Positions 9,735-18,447 of a stretch of 64,000 bases of DNA are shown in pieces. This DNA is from Pseudomonas sp. MIACH (GTDB lineage: Bacteria > Pseudomonadota > Gammaproteobacteria > Pseudomonadales > Pseudomonadaceae). The notes under the pieces were generated by a model. It ran no database searches, was not told the DNA's origin, and saw only the letters and a list, made by a program, of their open reading frames with translations. How positions within the stretch are numbered: the first letter of the stretch is position 1; each line of letters begins with the position of its first letter. A program made the translations under genes and the position numbers. Location: NCBI RefSeq assembly GCF_001269925.1, contig NZ_LHVO01000053.1:248001-312000 (forward strand). Reading direction: 5' to 3'.

Positions 9735-10507
9735 GCCTTCACGACGACTTTGCCAGCGCCTTGCTGGCGCCCGACCAGCCTTGCCCCGACGGTCTGTTCA
9801 GCAGCAACGGGGCCGATCCGGCCAGCCGTTTTGCGGTGTATCGCAACAATGTTCACAGTTCGTTGATCAATGCGCTGGCAACGGCTTATCCCGTAACGGC
9901 GCAATTGGTAGGCGATGCATTTTTCCGCGCCATGGCCGGCATATTCGTCCAGGCATATCCGCCCAACAGCCCGTTGATCAGCGAGTACGGCAGCACATTC
10001 GCCGACTTTATCCAGGGTTTCGAGCCGGCCGCCAGCGTGCCTTACCTGGCCGATGTGGCCCGGCTGGAATGCCTGCGGGTTCGCGCTTATCACGCGGCGG
10101 ATACACCCTGGGTGGATTCGCAAGCCGTGCTGCAACAACTGCAAACCCAAACGAATCTGGGCGCGCAGCACCTGCAACTGCACCCGTCCGTAGGCGCATT
10201 GAACTCCGCCTACGCAGTGGTGGCGGTATGGGCGGCACACCAGACCGAAGGTGCCCTGGCCACCCTGGATCCTTGGCATGCCCAAGGCGTGCTGGTGTTG
10301 CGCCAAGGACTGAGCGTCAAGGTCTTCGCCATCGACGGCGGCTCGGTCGCCTTTATCAATAGCCTGAAACACGGCTCGGCATTGGAAATGGCGGTCGCCG
10401 ACGCCCTTGAGGCCAGCGCCGCGTTCGACCTGCACCAATGCCTGGCGCTGCTGATCAACCACGACGCCCTCACTCATTCGCTCCCAGAACAAAAGGTATC
10501 GCCATGA
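9731..10507 (+). CDS. bufC: DUF2063 (HvfC/BufC) partner protein
   Basis: A 258-residue protein whose first 110 residues are the DUF2063 domain: LHDDFASALL, then RFAVYRNNVHSSLINALATAYPV, then FFRAMAGIFVQAYPP. This domain is the usual partner of DUF692 enzymes and is thought to recognise the precursor leader and hand the peptide to the enzyme. The C-terminal half is less conserved and may act as an adaptor. It overlaps bufB by 4 bp and the next gene by 4 bp. The stoichiometric, coupled arrangement fits a maturation complex with the DUF692 protein acting before export of the peptide. Confidence 0.88.
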   Translation: MSLHDDFASALLAPDQPCPDGLFSSNGADPASRFAVYRNNVHSSLINALATAYPVTAQLVGDAFFRAMAGIFVQAYPPNSPLISEYGSTFADFIQGFEPAASVPYLADVARLECLRVRAYHAADTPWVDSQAVLQQLQTQTNLGAQHLQLHPSVGALNSAYAVVAVWAAHQTEGALATLDPWHAQGVLVLRQGLSVKVFAIDGGSVAFINSLKHGSALEMAVADALEASAAFDLHQCLALLINHDALTHSLPEQKVSP

Positions 10508-10989
10508 ACAGCCGTCCTTCGTGCCTGATCAAACAGGCCATCACGCTTTTCGAAAAAATCCCTTACAGCCTGATCGCGTTGATTGCGCGCTTCTCCATTG
10601 CGGCGGTGTTCTGGAAGTCCGGGCAAACCAAGATCGAAGGCCTTGCCATTGACCTGATCAACGGCACGTTCGAACTCGGTACGCCCAAACTCGCCGCCTC
10701 GACATTGCCGCTGTTTCGCAGTGAATACCACGTGCCGTTGCTGTCGCCGGAAGTGGCCGCGCACATGGGGGCGTTTGCCGAGCACTTTTTCCCGGTGCTG
10801 ATCCTGGTGGGCCTGGCCACACGCTTCCCGGCCCTGGCCTTGATCGGCATGACCCTGGTCATTCAACTGTTCGTCTACCCGGACGCCTACCCCACCCACG
10901 GCACCTGGATTGCGCTGCTGTTGCTGTTGGTCGCCAAAGGGCCAGGCAGCCTGTCCATCGACCACCTGATTGCGCGCCGTTACCGTTAA
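10504..10989 (+). CDS. DoxX family membrane protein of the bufferin-type operon
   Basis: A 161-residue inner-membrane protein of the DoxX family with about four spans. It shows the family signature LIARFSIAAVFWKSGQTKIEG near the N-terminus and AAHMGAFAEHFFPVLILVGLATRFPALALIG in the middle, read here as two adjoining segments. I chose the ATG at 10504, which overlaps the bufC stop by ATGA, rather than an earlier in-frame codon inside bufC. DoxX proteins occur often in DUF692 operons, where a redox role at the membrane has been suggested but is not settled. Its stop codon overlaps that of the convergent LysR gene. Confidence 0.85.
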   Translation: MNSRPSCLIKQAITLFEKIPYSLIALIARFSIAAVFWKSGQTKIEGLAIDLINGTFELGTPKLAASTLPLFRSEYHVPLLSPEVAAHMGAFAEHFFPVLILVGLATRFPALALIGMTLVIQLFVYPDAYPTHGTWIALLLLLVAKGPGSLSIDHLIARRYR

Positions 10990-11885
10990 AGCCGATCCAG
11001 TGCCTCGCCGCTGCGCTTGAACCAGTCCACCAGGTAGTCGGCCAATACTTGGGGACGCCTCGGCAGGCCGCCTTGATAAGGGTGGACCAGGTACATCGGC
11101 ATACTCCGCGTCTGGTAATCGCGCAGGAGCCAACGCAATCGGCCGTCAGCCAATTCCGTCGGCAGCACGTAGGACGGCAAGCGGGCGATACCGGCCCCCA
11201 CCAGGGCTGCCTTCTTCAGCAAGTTGTAATGGTTGGAGGCAAAGGTGCCGCTCACCCTTACCCGCAACAACTCGTGCTGCTGGTGATACAGCCATTCCTC
11301 GCGGCCGCTGTAGTGACTGTTGAGCAAACACGTGTGCGCCGCAAGATCCCCGGGGGTCAGTGGTTCGCCGTTCTGCTCCAGATAAGCGGGGCTGGCACAG
11401 GTCATCTCGTGCCAGGCCAACAGCGGCCTGGCCACCAGGCGCTCGTTTTCAATCGCACCCGAACGCACCCCCAAGTCAAAGCCGTCTCGCGCCAGGTCTC
11501 GGTAGCTGTTGTTGAGTTCCAGCTCGATCTGCACCTGGGGGTACTGCTTGGAAAACTCCAACAACAAACCATCGAAGAAGGTTTCCCCCAGTGAAACCGG
11601 AACCGTCATACGCACAGGCCCGGCCAAATCGTCCTTGAGACGCGCCAATGCCTGACGGGCACGTTCCACCTGCACCACCAGCGCTTGCGCCTGGGGCAGC
11701 AACGCCGCGCCCGCGGCGGTCAGGCTGAGCTTGCGCGTGGTGCGGTGCAGCAAAACCACGCAGAACTGCGCTTCCAAATGGCTGATGCGCTTGGACAGCT
11801 GGCCCTTGCTGCAGCCCAGTTGCTCGGCCGCCACGGTAAAACTGCCGGCTTCGATCAGTACGGCGAAGGCCGCCAAATCATCCAT
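10986..11885 (-). CDS. LysR family transcriptional regulator
   Basis: A 299-residue LysR regulator. The N-terminal winged helix-turn-helix reads AGSFTVAAEQLGCSKGQLSKRISHLE, split here as SFTVAAEQLG and KGQLSKRISHLE, followed by the LTAAG linker helix. The C-terminal half is the substrate-binding type effector domain (PVRMTVPVSLGETFF, LELNNSYRDL). I chose the ATG at 11885 (MDDLAAFAV); a GTG three codons upstream is an alternative, and the much longer frame lacks a ribosome binding site. It is divergent from the SDR gene at 12112, which is its most likely target. Its 3' end meets the DoxX gene tail to tail. Confidence 0.88.
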   Translation of the reverse strand: MDDLAAFAVLIEAGSFTVAAEQLGCSKGQLSKRISHLEAQFCVVLLHRTTRKLSLTAAGAALLPQAQALVVQVERARQALARLKDDLAGPVRMTVPVSLGETFFDGLLLEFSKQYPQVQIELELNNSYRDLARDGFDLGVRSGAIENERLVARPLLAWHEMTCASPAYLEQNGEPLTPGDLAAHTCLLNSHYSGREEWLYHQQHELLRVRVSGTFASNHYNLLKKAALVGAGIARLPSYVLPTELADGRLRWLLRDYQTRSMPMYLVHPYQGGLPRRPQVLADYLVDWFKRSGEALDRL

Positions 11886-11981
11886 CTCACTCACGGACTG
11901 TTTCCATTTGAAAACCAAAGGTTGCCTATTAGCACGTTTATCCGTCTGAAAAGCCACCCTAGACTTGATGCCTACCCCCTA

Positions 11982-12083
11982 CTGCAGGAGCGAGCTTGCT
12001 CGCGAAAATCGTCAACGATAACGCGGTGAGCCTGGTACACAGCGGCGCTCTTGCGTTCTTCGCGGGCAAGCCCGCTCCTACAG
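11982..12083. repeat. REPIN of the TAGGAGCGAGC family
   Basis: Two REP units face each other: CTGCAGGAGCGAGCTTGCTC at the left and TCGCGGGCAAGCCCGCTCC near the right end, separated by about 48 bp that includes GTCAACGATAACGCG. The same sequence family is found at 35057-35159. It sits between the divergent LysR and SDR genes, inside the region that must hold their promoters. Confidence 0.85.
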
Positions 12084-12111
12084 TTCCTGATAAACCCAGA
12101 GGAACAGCACC

Positions 12112-12711
12112 ATGAAAATCCTATTGATTGGCGCCAGCGGCACCGTCGGCTCAGCAGTCAAGGCCGAACTGGCCCAGCGTCATGAGGTGATCAGCATTGG
12201 CCGCAGCAGCGGCGACTTCCAGGTGGATATCAGCGACAGCACCTCGATTCGCAAACTGTTCGAACAGACCGGCAAATTCGACGCACTCGTCTGCGCTGCA
12301 GGCAACGTGAATTTCGTGGCGCTGGGTGATATGAGCGAAAGCGACTTTGAACTGGGCCTGCGTGACAAGCTGATGGGCCAGGTGAACCTGCTGTTGATCG
12401 GCCGCGAGTATGCCAACGACGGCGCCTCGTTCACGTTCACCAGTGGCATTCTCAACCGTGACCCGATCCGCACTGGCGCTTCGGCGGCACTGGTCAACGG
12501 TGCACTCGACGCTTTTATCAAAGCGGCGGCAATCGAATTGCCACGAGGGCTGCGCATCAATTCCGTGAGCCCAACGGTGCTGGTGGAAGCCATGGGCAGT
12601 TACGCGCCGTACTTCCGTGGCTATAAACCGGCTACGGGCGCTGACGTGGCGTTGGCCTACGCAAAAAGCGTGGAAGGCTTACAGACCGGTCAGACGTTTA
12701 TAGTGGGTTGA
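12112..12711 (+). CDS. Atypical short-chain dehydrogenase/reductase family protein
   Basis: A 199-residue Rossmann-fold protein, short for an SDR. The nucleotide-binding motif GASGTVG is at residues 7-13, the DISD segment marks the adenine-ribose side, and CAAGNVNF is the NNAG-like motif. The catalytic Ser is present (FTSG), but the usual YxxxK is not. The region that should hold it reads RTGASAALVNGALDAF, with no Tyr and Asn where Lys is expected. INSVSPTVL is the conserved strand after the active site. The fold is secure, but catalysis by the standard SDR mechanism is doubtful. It is divergent from a LysR gene that probably controls it. Confidence 0.85.
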   Translation: MKILLIGASGTVGSAVKAELAQRHEVISIGRSSGDFQVDISDSTSIRKLFEQTGKFDALVCAAGNVNFVALGDMSESDFELGLRDKLMGQVNLLLIGREYANDGASFTFTSGILNRDPIRTGASAALVNGALDAFIKAAAIELPRGLRINSVSPTVLVEAMGSYAPYFRGYKPATGADVALAYAKSVEGLQTGQTFIVG

Positions 12712-12807
12712 ATGTAACCATTGTAAGAATTGCCTGAAGCATGGCTGCGGGGTTGTGATGCAACGCCAGCCTGCGTAACGTGGCGGCACTTGTCTGGAGA
12801 CCCGATA

Positions 12808-13479
12808 ATGCGTGCCGCCCGTACCCTCGCTCTGTTTGCCTTACTTCCTTTGTTCGCCGCTTGCCAGATGTTCGAAAACGAGCCGACTAAGCCGTCTACC
12901 GCCGGGCTGACCCGCATGCAGGGCGAACTCACGGCAGTAGGTGGCAAGCTGCTGTTCCAGCCGTGCGACGATAAACGCAACTATGTCGTCAACGACACCA
13001 GCGGCACCAGCATCCTGCAGGAAGCAGCTGCCCTGGCCGGCCAGCAAGGTGCGTTGTTTGCCGACTTGCGCGGCAAGTTTTCGGGCGTCGCCAGCGGCAC
13101 CCAAGGCAGCGTCGACCTGCAACAACTCTACCGCGTAGAGCGCTCGACCTCTGCCTGTGCCGACCCGGACTTCAAGCGCATGACCCTGCGGGCCAACGGC
13201 CACAAGCCGGCCTGGGCCATGAATGTCACCGCCAAGGGCATGGTGCTTGAGCGTGAAGGTCAGCCGCCACTGGCGGTGCCTTATGTCGAAGAGCAAATCG
13301 GTGAGGGTCGCTTCAACCTGATGACCGAAGCCAACAACCAGCACATCGAACTGTGGGTAGCGCCGCAACGCTGTATCGACAGCGTCAGCGGCAGCCTGCA
13401 GCACATGACCGCCGAATTGCGCGTCAACGGCCAAGTGCAGCGCGGTTGCGCGGCGTTTGGTGGTTCCCGAGACGACTGA
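12808..13479 (+). CDS. COG3650-type lipoprotein
   Basis: A 223-residue lipoprotein with signal peptide MRAARTLALFALLPLFAAC and lipobox LFAAC, giving a lipidated Cys at residue 19. The mature part has two halves: a beta-rich domain around GELTAVGGKLLFQPCDDKRNY, read here in pieces, and a C-terminal half with RMTLRANGHKPAWAM and QHIELWVAPQRCIDS. Both look like the COG3650/META-like architecture of envelope stress lipoproteins. Four Cys besides the lipidated one could form disulfides in the periplasm. I chose the ATG at 12808; the earlier frame start would hide the signal peptide. It stands alone before the FAD protein gene. Confidence 0.8.
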   Translation: MRAARTLALFALLPLFAACQMFENEPTKPSTAGLTRMQGELTAVGGKLLFQPCDDKRNYVVNDTSGTSILQEAAALAGQQGALFADLRGKFSGVASGTQGSVDLQQLYRVERSTSACADPDFKRMTLRANGHKPAWAMNVTAKGMVLEREGQPPLAVPYVEEQIGEGRFNLMTEANNQHIELWVAPQRCIDSVSGSLQHMTAELRVNGQVQRGCAAFGGSRDD

Positions 13480-13585
13480 TTCAGCACTGCGCCGTTTTAA
13501 CATGACGGAAAACCGCCTTTGAGGCTTATAATCGCCGGTTTGCAAAACAGCCGGCCTTTTTGTCCGCCGCCTACCGGATCCCGTC

Positions 13586-15199
13586 ATGTTACGAATCACC
13601 GAACTCAAGCTGCCCATCGACCATCCCGAAGAAGACCTGCGGCCTGCCATCGTGCAGCGCCTGGGCATCGCCAGTGATGACCTGCTCGATTTCACCCTGT
13701 TCAAACGCAGCTACGACGCGCGCAAGAAATCGTCGGAGCTGTGCTTCATCTACACCATCGACCTGAACGTGAAGGGTGAAGCCGCCCTGCTGCTCAAGTT
13801 CGCCGATGACCGCAACGTCAACCCGGCGCCGGACGTCAGCTACAAGGTAGTGGGCCAGGCCCCGGCAGGCTTGGTCGAGCGGCCGGTCGTCGTCGGTTTT
13901 GGCCCGTGCGGCATCTTCGCCGGGCTGTTGCTGGCGCAGATGGGCTTCAAGCCGATCATCCTCGAACGCGGCAAGGAAGTGCGCCAGCGCACCAAGGACA
14001 CCTGGGGCCTGTGGCGCAAAAGCGTGCTCAACCCTGAGTCCAACGTGCAATTCGGTGAGGGCGGCGCCGGAACCTTCTCCGATGGCAAACTCTACAGCCA
14101 GATCAAGGACCCGAAATTCCACGGTCGCAAAGTCCTGCACGAGTTCGTCAAGGCCGGCGCGCCGGAAGAAATCCTCTACGTCAGCAAGCCGCATATTGGC
14201 ACCTTCCGCCTGACCGGCGTGGTGGAAAACATGCGCGAGCAGATCATCGCGCTCGGCGGTGAAGTGCGTTTCGAGCAACGGGTGACCGACGTGCTGATCG
14301 AAGACGGCCAGTTGAATGGCGTCGTCATCGACGGTGGTGAGCAGATCCTCTCCAAGCATGTGATCCTGGCCCTCGGCCACAGCGCCCGCGACACCTTCCG
14401 CATGCTCCACGGCCGTGGCGTGTACATGGAAGCCAAGCCGTTCTCGGTGGGTTTCCGGATCGAACACCCGCAATCGCTGATCGACGCCGCGCGCCTGGGC
14501 AAATATGCCGGGCACCCAAAGCTGGGCGCCGCCGACTACAAGCTGGTGCACCATGCCAAGAACGGTCGTTCGGTCTACAGCTTCTGCATGTGCCCGGGCG
14601 GCACCGTGGTGGCAGCGACCTCCGAGCCGAACCGCGTGGTGACCAACGGCATGAGCCAGTACTCGCGTAACGAGCGCAATGCCAACTCCGGCATCGTGGT
14701 CGGCATCACGCCGGAAGTGGATTACCCAGGCGGCCCGCTGGCGGGTATCGAGCTGCAGGAGCGCCTGGAGTCCCACGCCTACATCCTCGGCGGCAGCAAC
14801 TACGAAGCCCCGGCACAGTTGGTCGGCGACTTTATCGCCGGTAAGCCGTCCACGGCGATCGGCAGTGTGGAACCGTCCTACAAGCCAGGGGTGGCCCTGG
14901 GTGACCTGGCCCTGGCCTTGCCGGACTTCGCCATCGAAGCGATCCGCGAAGCACTGCCGGCGTTCGAGAAGCAGATCAAGGGCTACTCGCTGCACGATGC
15001 CGTGTTGACCGGTATCGAGACGCGCACTTCGTCGCCGCTGCGGATTACCCGCGACGAATCGATGCAGAGCCTGAACGTGAAAGGCCTGTTCCCGGCCGGT
15101 GAAGGCGCTGGCTATGCGGGCGGGATTCTGTCGGCGGGTGTTGACGGGATCCGGATCGCCGAGGCGTTGGCGCGGGATATGCTCGGCATCGAAGCCTGA
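13586..15199 (+). CDS. FAD-dependent oxidoreductase, COG2509 family
   Basis: A 537-residue flavoprotein of the COG2509 family. The N-terminal 90 residues form a small domain absent from most FAD enzymes (ELKLPIDHPEEDLRPAIVQR). The FAD-binding dinucleotide motif then reads VVGFGPCGIFAGLLLAQMG. Conserved segments follow: GGAGTFSDGKLYSQ, SKPHIGT, LALGHSARDTF, SFCMCPGGTVV, and at the C-terminus GLFPAGEGAGYAGGI. The substrate is unknown; the family is widely conserved in bacteria. The length matches the usual 530-540 residues. It is monocistronic and ends at a REP-like hairpin shared with the convergent PLP enzyme gene. Confidence 0.88.
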   Translation: MLRITELKLPIDHPEEDLRPAIVQRLGIASDDLLDFTLFKRSYDARKKSSELCFIYTIDLNVKGEAALLLKFADDRNVNPAPDVSYKVVGQAPAGLVERPVVVGFGPCGIFAGLLLAQMGFKPIILERGKEVRQRTKDTWGLWRKSVLNPESNVQFGEGGAGTFSDGKLYSQIKDPKFHGRKVLHEFVKAGAPEEILYVSKPHIGTFRLTGVVENMREQIIALGGEVRFEQRVTDVLIEDGQLNGVVIDGGEQILSKHVILALGHSARDTFRMLHGRGVYMEAKPFSVGFRIEHPQSLIDAARLGKYAGHPKLGAADYKLVHHAKNGRSVYSFCMCPGGTVVAATSEPNRVVTNGMSQYSRNERNANSGIVVGITPEVDYPGGPLAGIELQERLESHAYILGGSNYEAPAQLVGDFIAGKPSTAIGSVEPSYKPGVALGDLALALPDFAIEAIREALPAFEKQIKGYSLHDAVLTGIETRTSSPLRITRDESMQSLNVKGLFPAGEGAGYAGGILSAGVDGIRIAEALARDMLGIEA

Positions 15200-15213
15200 G
15201 AACAGCGCAAATT

Positions 15214-15247
15214 AAATGAGGGAGAGGACAAGCCCCCTCCCTCATTT
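15214..15247. repeat. Degenerate REP hairpin between convergent genes
   Basis: Arms AAATGAGGGAG and CTCCCTCATTT pair perfectly over 11 bp. The middle ACAAGCCCC keeps part of the GTGGGAGGGGGCTTGCCCC family core. The tail GGTTTTG is short. It probably works as a bidirectional 3' end for the FAD protein gene and the PLP enzyme gene. Confidence 0.6.
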
Positions 15248-15261
15248 GGTTTTGCGTTGTA

Positions 15262-16356
15262 TCAAATATTAGCGCGCAGGATGTTGGCTGGTAATGGCTC
15301 GCCCTGCTCCACACTGGCCGCAACGGCCGCGATCAAACCCTCCAGCGCATAGCCCTGCCCCGCCAACCACGCCTGATCGTAATAGGTGGTGGCATACCGC
15401 TCGCCCCCATCGCACAAGATCGCCACGATCGAACCCGACTCCCCCGCCGCTTTCATCTGCTGCGCCGCCACTAAAGCGCCAATCAGGTTGGTCCCACTGG
15501 AACCGCCGACTCGCCGACCCAAGCGCTCAGCCAAGTAATGCATGGCCGCCAGCGACAGCGCATCCGGCACTTTGACCATCGCATCGATCACGTTGGGCAG
15601 AAACGACGCCTCGACCCGAGGCCGGCCAATGCCTTCGATGCGCGAACCGCAGTCCAGGCGCAGGCTGGCGTCGCCACTCTGGTAAAAGTCAAAAAATACC
15701 GAGCGCTCGGCATCGGCACACAACACACGGGTGCAGTGCTGGCGATAACGCACATAACGGCCCAGCGTGGCGGTGGTGCCGCCAGTGCCGGGGCTGGAAA
15801 TCAACCAGCTCGGCTCCGGGTGCTGTTCGAAACGCATCTGCTGGAAGATTGATTCGGCGATGTTGTTGTTTGCCCGCCAGTCGGTGGCACGCTCGGCATA
15901 GGTGAACTGATCCATGAAATGACCGCCGCTTTCCTGCGCCAGACGTTCGGATTCGGCGTAGATCTGCGTCGGATCCTGTACCAGATGGCTCTTGCCGCCA
16001 TAGAACGCAATCTGTGCGATCTTTTCCTGGGACGTCGTGGCAGGCATCACCGCAATGAACGGCACCCCGAGCAGCCGGGCAAAGTACGCTTCGGAAATTG
16101 CCGTCGACCCACTGGATGCTTCAATAACCGGCGCGCCCGGCTTGAGCCAGCCATTGCACAGCGCATACAAGAACAGCGAACGCGCCAGCCGATGTTTCAG
16201 GCTGCCGGTGGGGTGGCTGGATTCATCCTTGAAGTACAACTCGATACCCGGCAGGCCCGGCAGCGGTAAGGGGATCAGATGCGTGTCAGCGCTGCGCTGG
16301 AAGTCCGCTTCAATGATGCGAATGGCTTCGCGGGCCCAGGGACGGTGGTCACTCAT
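15262..16356 (-). CDS. PLP-dependent cysteine synthase-like enzyme
   Basis: A 364-residue fold-type II pyridoxal phosphate enzyme of the cysteine synthase group. The Schiff-base lysine lies in SHPTGSLKHRLA at about residue 54. EASSGSTAIS is the substrate-carboxylate loop, and SSPGTGGTTATLG is the glycine-rich phosphate-binding loop. AILCDGGERYATTYY near the end is typical of the group. The SLKHR in place of the SVKDR of CysK sets it apart from the housekeeping O-acetylserine enzymes. A role in cysteine or related sulfur amino-acid turnover is likely, but the exact reaction cannot be read. It is divergent from nhaA. Confidence 0.85.
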   Translation of the reverse strand: MSDHRPWAREAIRIIEADFQRSADTHLIPLPLPGLPGIELYFKDESSHPTGSLKHRLARSLFLYALCNGWLKPGAPVIEASSGSTAISEAYFARLLGVPFIAVMPATTSQEKIAQIAFYGGKSHLVQDPTQIYAESERLAQESGGHFMDQFTYAERATDWRANNNIAESIFQQMRFEQHPEPSWLISSPGTGGTTATLGRYVRYRQHCTRVLCADAERSVFFDFYQSGDASLRLDCGSRIEGIGRPRVEASFLPNVIDAMVKVPDALSLAAMHYLAERLGRRVGGSSGTNLIGALVAAQQMKAAGESGSIVAILCDGGERYATTYYDQAWLAGQGYALEGLIAAVAASVEQGEPLPANILRANI

Positions 16357-16572
16357 GAGGAGGATCTCTTAGGATTTCAGCGCCAATCTTAGGATGTTTC
16401 CTACACTGCACACAGATACAGTGAAGACTCAATTGGACACATAATTGCTAGGCTTTGGCGCAATGCCACCGTACCGCTGCTCTTATAACAAATAAGAATA
16501 TAACTTTTGTTTTAACAACTAACGGTACGGGTTAGGGTACCCACCTATTGAACCTGGATTGGAGAGCATCCC

Positions 16573-17748
16573 TTGCCTCTGCGTAGCACTTTCACCCGTT
16601 TCTTCCAGCTGGAAGCCGCCAGCGGACTGTTGTTGATCGCCGCTGCCGCCTTGGCGCTGATCATTAATAACTCTCCGTTGTCGCACCTGTACGGCGCGTT
16701 TCTTGACGTGCCGGTGGTGGCCCAGATTGGCGCGCTGCAAATCGCCAAGCCCGCGCTGCTGTGGATCAACGATGGCCTGATGGCCCTGTTCTTTCTGCTG
16801 ATCGGCCTTGAGGTCAAGCGCGAGCTGCTTGACGGCCACCTGTCCAAGCCTTCGCAAGTCGTCCTGCCCGGCGCAGCCGCCATCGGCGGTATGGTGGTGC
16901 CGGCGCTGATCTACTGGGCGATCAACAAGGACTACCCCGCCGCACTCTCTGGCTGGGCAATCCCGATGGCCACCGACATCGCCTTCGCATTGGGCGTCCT
17001 GGCACTGCTGGGCAAGCGCGTTCCCGTGTCGTTGAAACTGTTCCTGATGACCCTGGCCATCATCGACGACCTTGGCGCGATCATTGTTATCGCAGTGTTC
17101 TATTCCGCCGATCTGTCCGGTGCAGCCCTGGCTGGCGCGGGTGCCTGCTTGATTGCCTTGATTGCAATGAACCGCCTGGGCGTGATCAAGCTCGGGCCGT
17201 ACCTGATCATCGGCCTGATCCTGTGGGTGTGCGTCCTCAAGAGCGGCGTGCACGCCACCCTGGCCGGCGTGACCCTGGCGTTCTGCATTCCAATGCGCAC
17301 CAAAAACGCCGAACCCTCGCCGCTGCTCACGCTGGAACACGCCCTGCACCCATGGGTGGCCTACGGCATTCTGCCGCTGTTCGCCTTTGCCAACGCCGGT
17401 GTGTCACTCACCGGGGTCAGCATGGAAAGTTTCACCCACCATGTGCCCCTGGGCATTGCCGCAGGCTTGCTGATCGGCAAGACCGTCGGCGTGTTCGGTC
17501 TCACCTGGCTCGCCATCAAGACCGGCCTTGCCGCACTGCCCAGCGGCGCCAATTGGGGCCAGGTTTTCGGTGTGGCGATCCTGTGCGGCATCGGCTTCAC
17601 CATGAGCCTGTTTGTCGGCTCCCTGGCGTTTGTGCCGGGTGCCAGTGAGTTTGCCGGGGAGGATCGAATGGGGATTCTGACCGGGTCGATACTTGCGGCA
17701 TGTATCGGGTATGTGGTGACGGCGATGGCGAGTCGCAAAAAAGCCTGA
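16573..17748 (+). CDS. nhaA: Na+/H+ antiporter NhaA
   Basis: An inner-membrane antiporter that expels Na+ in exchange for protons, 391 residues with about twelve hydrophobic spans. The family signatures are all seen: LEAASGLLLIAAAALALIINN as the first span (read in pieces), FFLLIGLEVKRELL, WAIPMATDIAFALGVLALLG, and the key Asp pair in IIDDLGAIIVIA. LWVCVLKSGVHATLAGV and GIGFTMSLF complete the core. The start is a TTG at 16573 preceded by GGAGAG. It is monocistronic and closed by a strong bidirectional terminator. Confidence 0.95.
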   Translation: MPLRSTFTRFFQLEAASGLLLIAAAALALIINNSPLSHLYGAFLDVPVVAQIGALQIAKPALLWINDGLMALFFLLIGLEVKRELLDGHLSKPSQVVLPGAAAIGGMVVPALIYWAINKDYPAALSGWAIPMATDIAFALGVLALLGKRVPVSLKLFLMTLAIIDDLGAIIVIAVFYSADLSGAALAGAGACLIALIAMNRLGVIKLGPYLIIGLILWVCVLKSGVHATLAGVTLAFCIPMRTKNAEPSPLLTLEHALHPWVAYGILPLFAFANAGVSLTGVSMESFTHHVPLGIAAGLLIGKTVGVFGLTWLAIKTGLAALPSGANWGQVFGVAILCGIGFTMSLFVGSLAFVPGASEFAGEDRMGILTGSILAACIGYVVTAMASRKKA

Positions 17749-17770
17749 GCCGACTGAAACGCAGCCCACA

Positions 17771-17809
17771 AAAAACCCCAACCGGTCACCCGGTTGGGGT
17801 TTTTCTTTT
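17771..17809. terminator. Bidirectional intrinsic terminator, nhaA / slyB-like gene
   Basis: Perfect 15-bp stem AAAAACCCCAACCGG / CCGGTTGGGGTTTTT with loop TCAC. T tracts follow on both strands, so it can end nhaA on plus and the SlyB-like gene on minus. Confidence 0.92.
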
Positions 17810-17825
17810 GCCTGCGGCTTACCGG

Positions 17826-18290
17826 TCAGCGAGTAACGCGGCTGGTGCCATCAACCGTCATGATGCGTACGCGATCACCGATGCGGAAGATTTCATTTTC
17901 CTGCACGGCTTGTACGTAGGCGCGCATGCTGCCGTCGTCTTCGCGAACGGTGATTTCCACGCCTTGGGTGCGGGTCAGGCCTTCTTCGGTGGCCGAGCCC
18001 AGCAGGCCGCCGGCAACGGCGCCGATCACCGCAGTCACGATACTGCCACGACCACCGCCGATGGCGCTGCCGCCAACACCACCGATGACTGCGCCAGCAG
18101 CGCCGCCGATTGGGGTCTTGGTGCCTTCGATTTTCACCGGACGCAGGGATTCGATGGTACCCATGCGAACGGTCTGCACGCGACGCGCTTCATCACGGGA
18201 GTACGAGTCGCCGGTCAGACTCGAAGCGCAGCCGCCCAGCAGAAGCGACAGGGTGGTAAAGCAGGCAACCAGTAAAACAGACTTACGCAT
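17826..18290 (-). CDS. SlyB-like glycine-zipper outer-membrane lipoprotein
   Basis: A 154-residue lipoprotein. The signal peptide ends at the lipobox LLGGC (Cys about residue 21). A glycine-zipper 2TM domain follows: GGAAGAVIGGVGGSAIGGG and then TAVIGAVAGGLLGSATEEG, two Gly-rich helices that pack as a hairpin in the outer membrane. The C-terminal part (GVEITVREDDG, IFRIGDRVRIM) is an SH3-like small beta domain, as in SlyB and Pal-associated proteins. I chose the ATG at 18290, which begins the signal peptide; the longer frame from 18374 does not. Role is envelope integrity by family, with no operon partner. Confidence 0.88.
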   Translation of the reverse strand: MRKSVLLVACFTTLSLLLGGCASSLTGDSYSRDEARRVQTVRMGTIESLRPVKIEGTKTPIGGAAGAVIGGVGGSAIGGGRGSIVTAVIGAVAGGLLGSATEEGLTRTQGVEITVREDDGSMRAYVQAVQENEIFRIGDRVRIMTVDGTSRVTR

Positions 18291-18447
18291 AGCATCAACT
18301 CCAAAGGACAGGTATTCATTAAACGCTGCAGCTTGACGCCTGTCACGGCAAGCCGGGCAGAAAATTGCTTTCATTCAGCCCTAGTACAGACAGCCCGCAC
18401 CAGGAAAATCGACGAACGGTAGCACTCTTCTTGTCTTCAGGAACTTC

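Noticed and set aside
13589..14995. 468-codon frame on minus, opposite the COG2509 gene
   Set aside because: Same reason: His/Val/Ala-rich shadow of a secure plus-strand gene.
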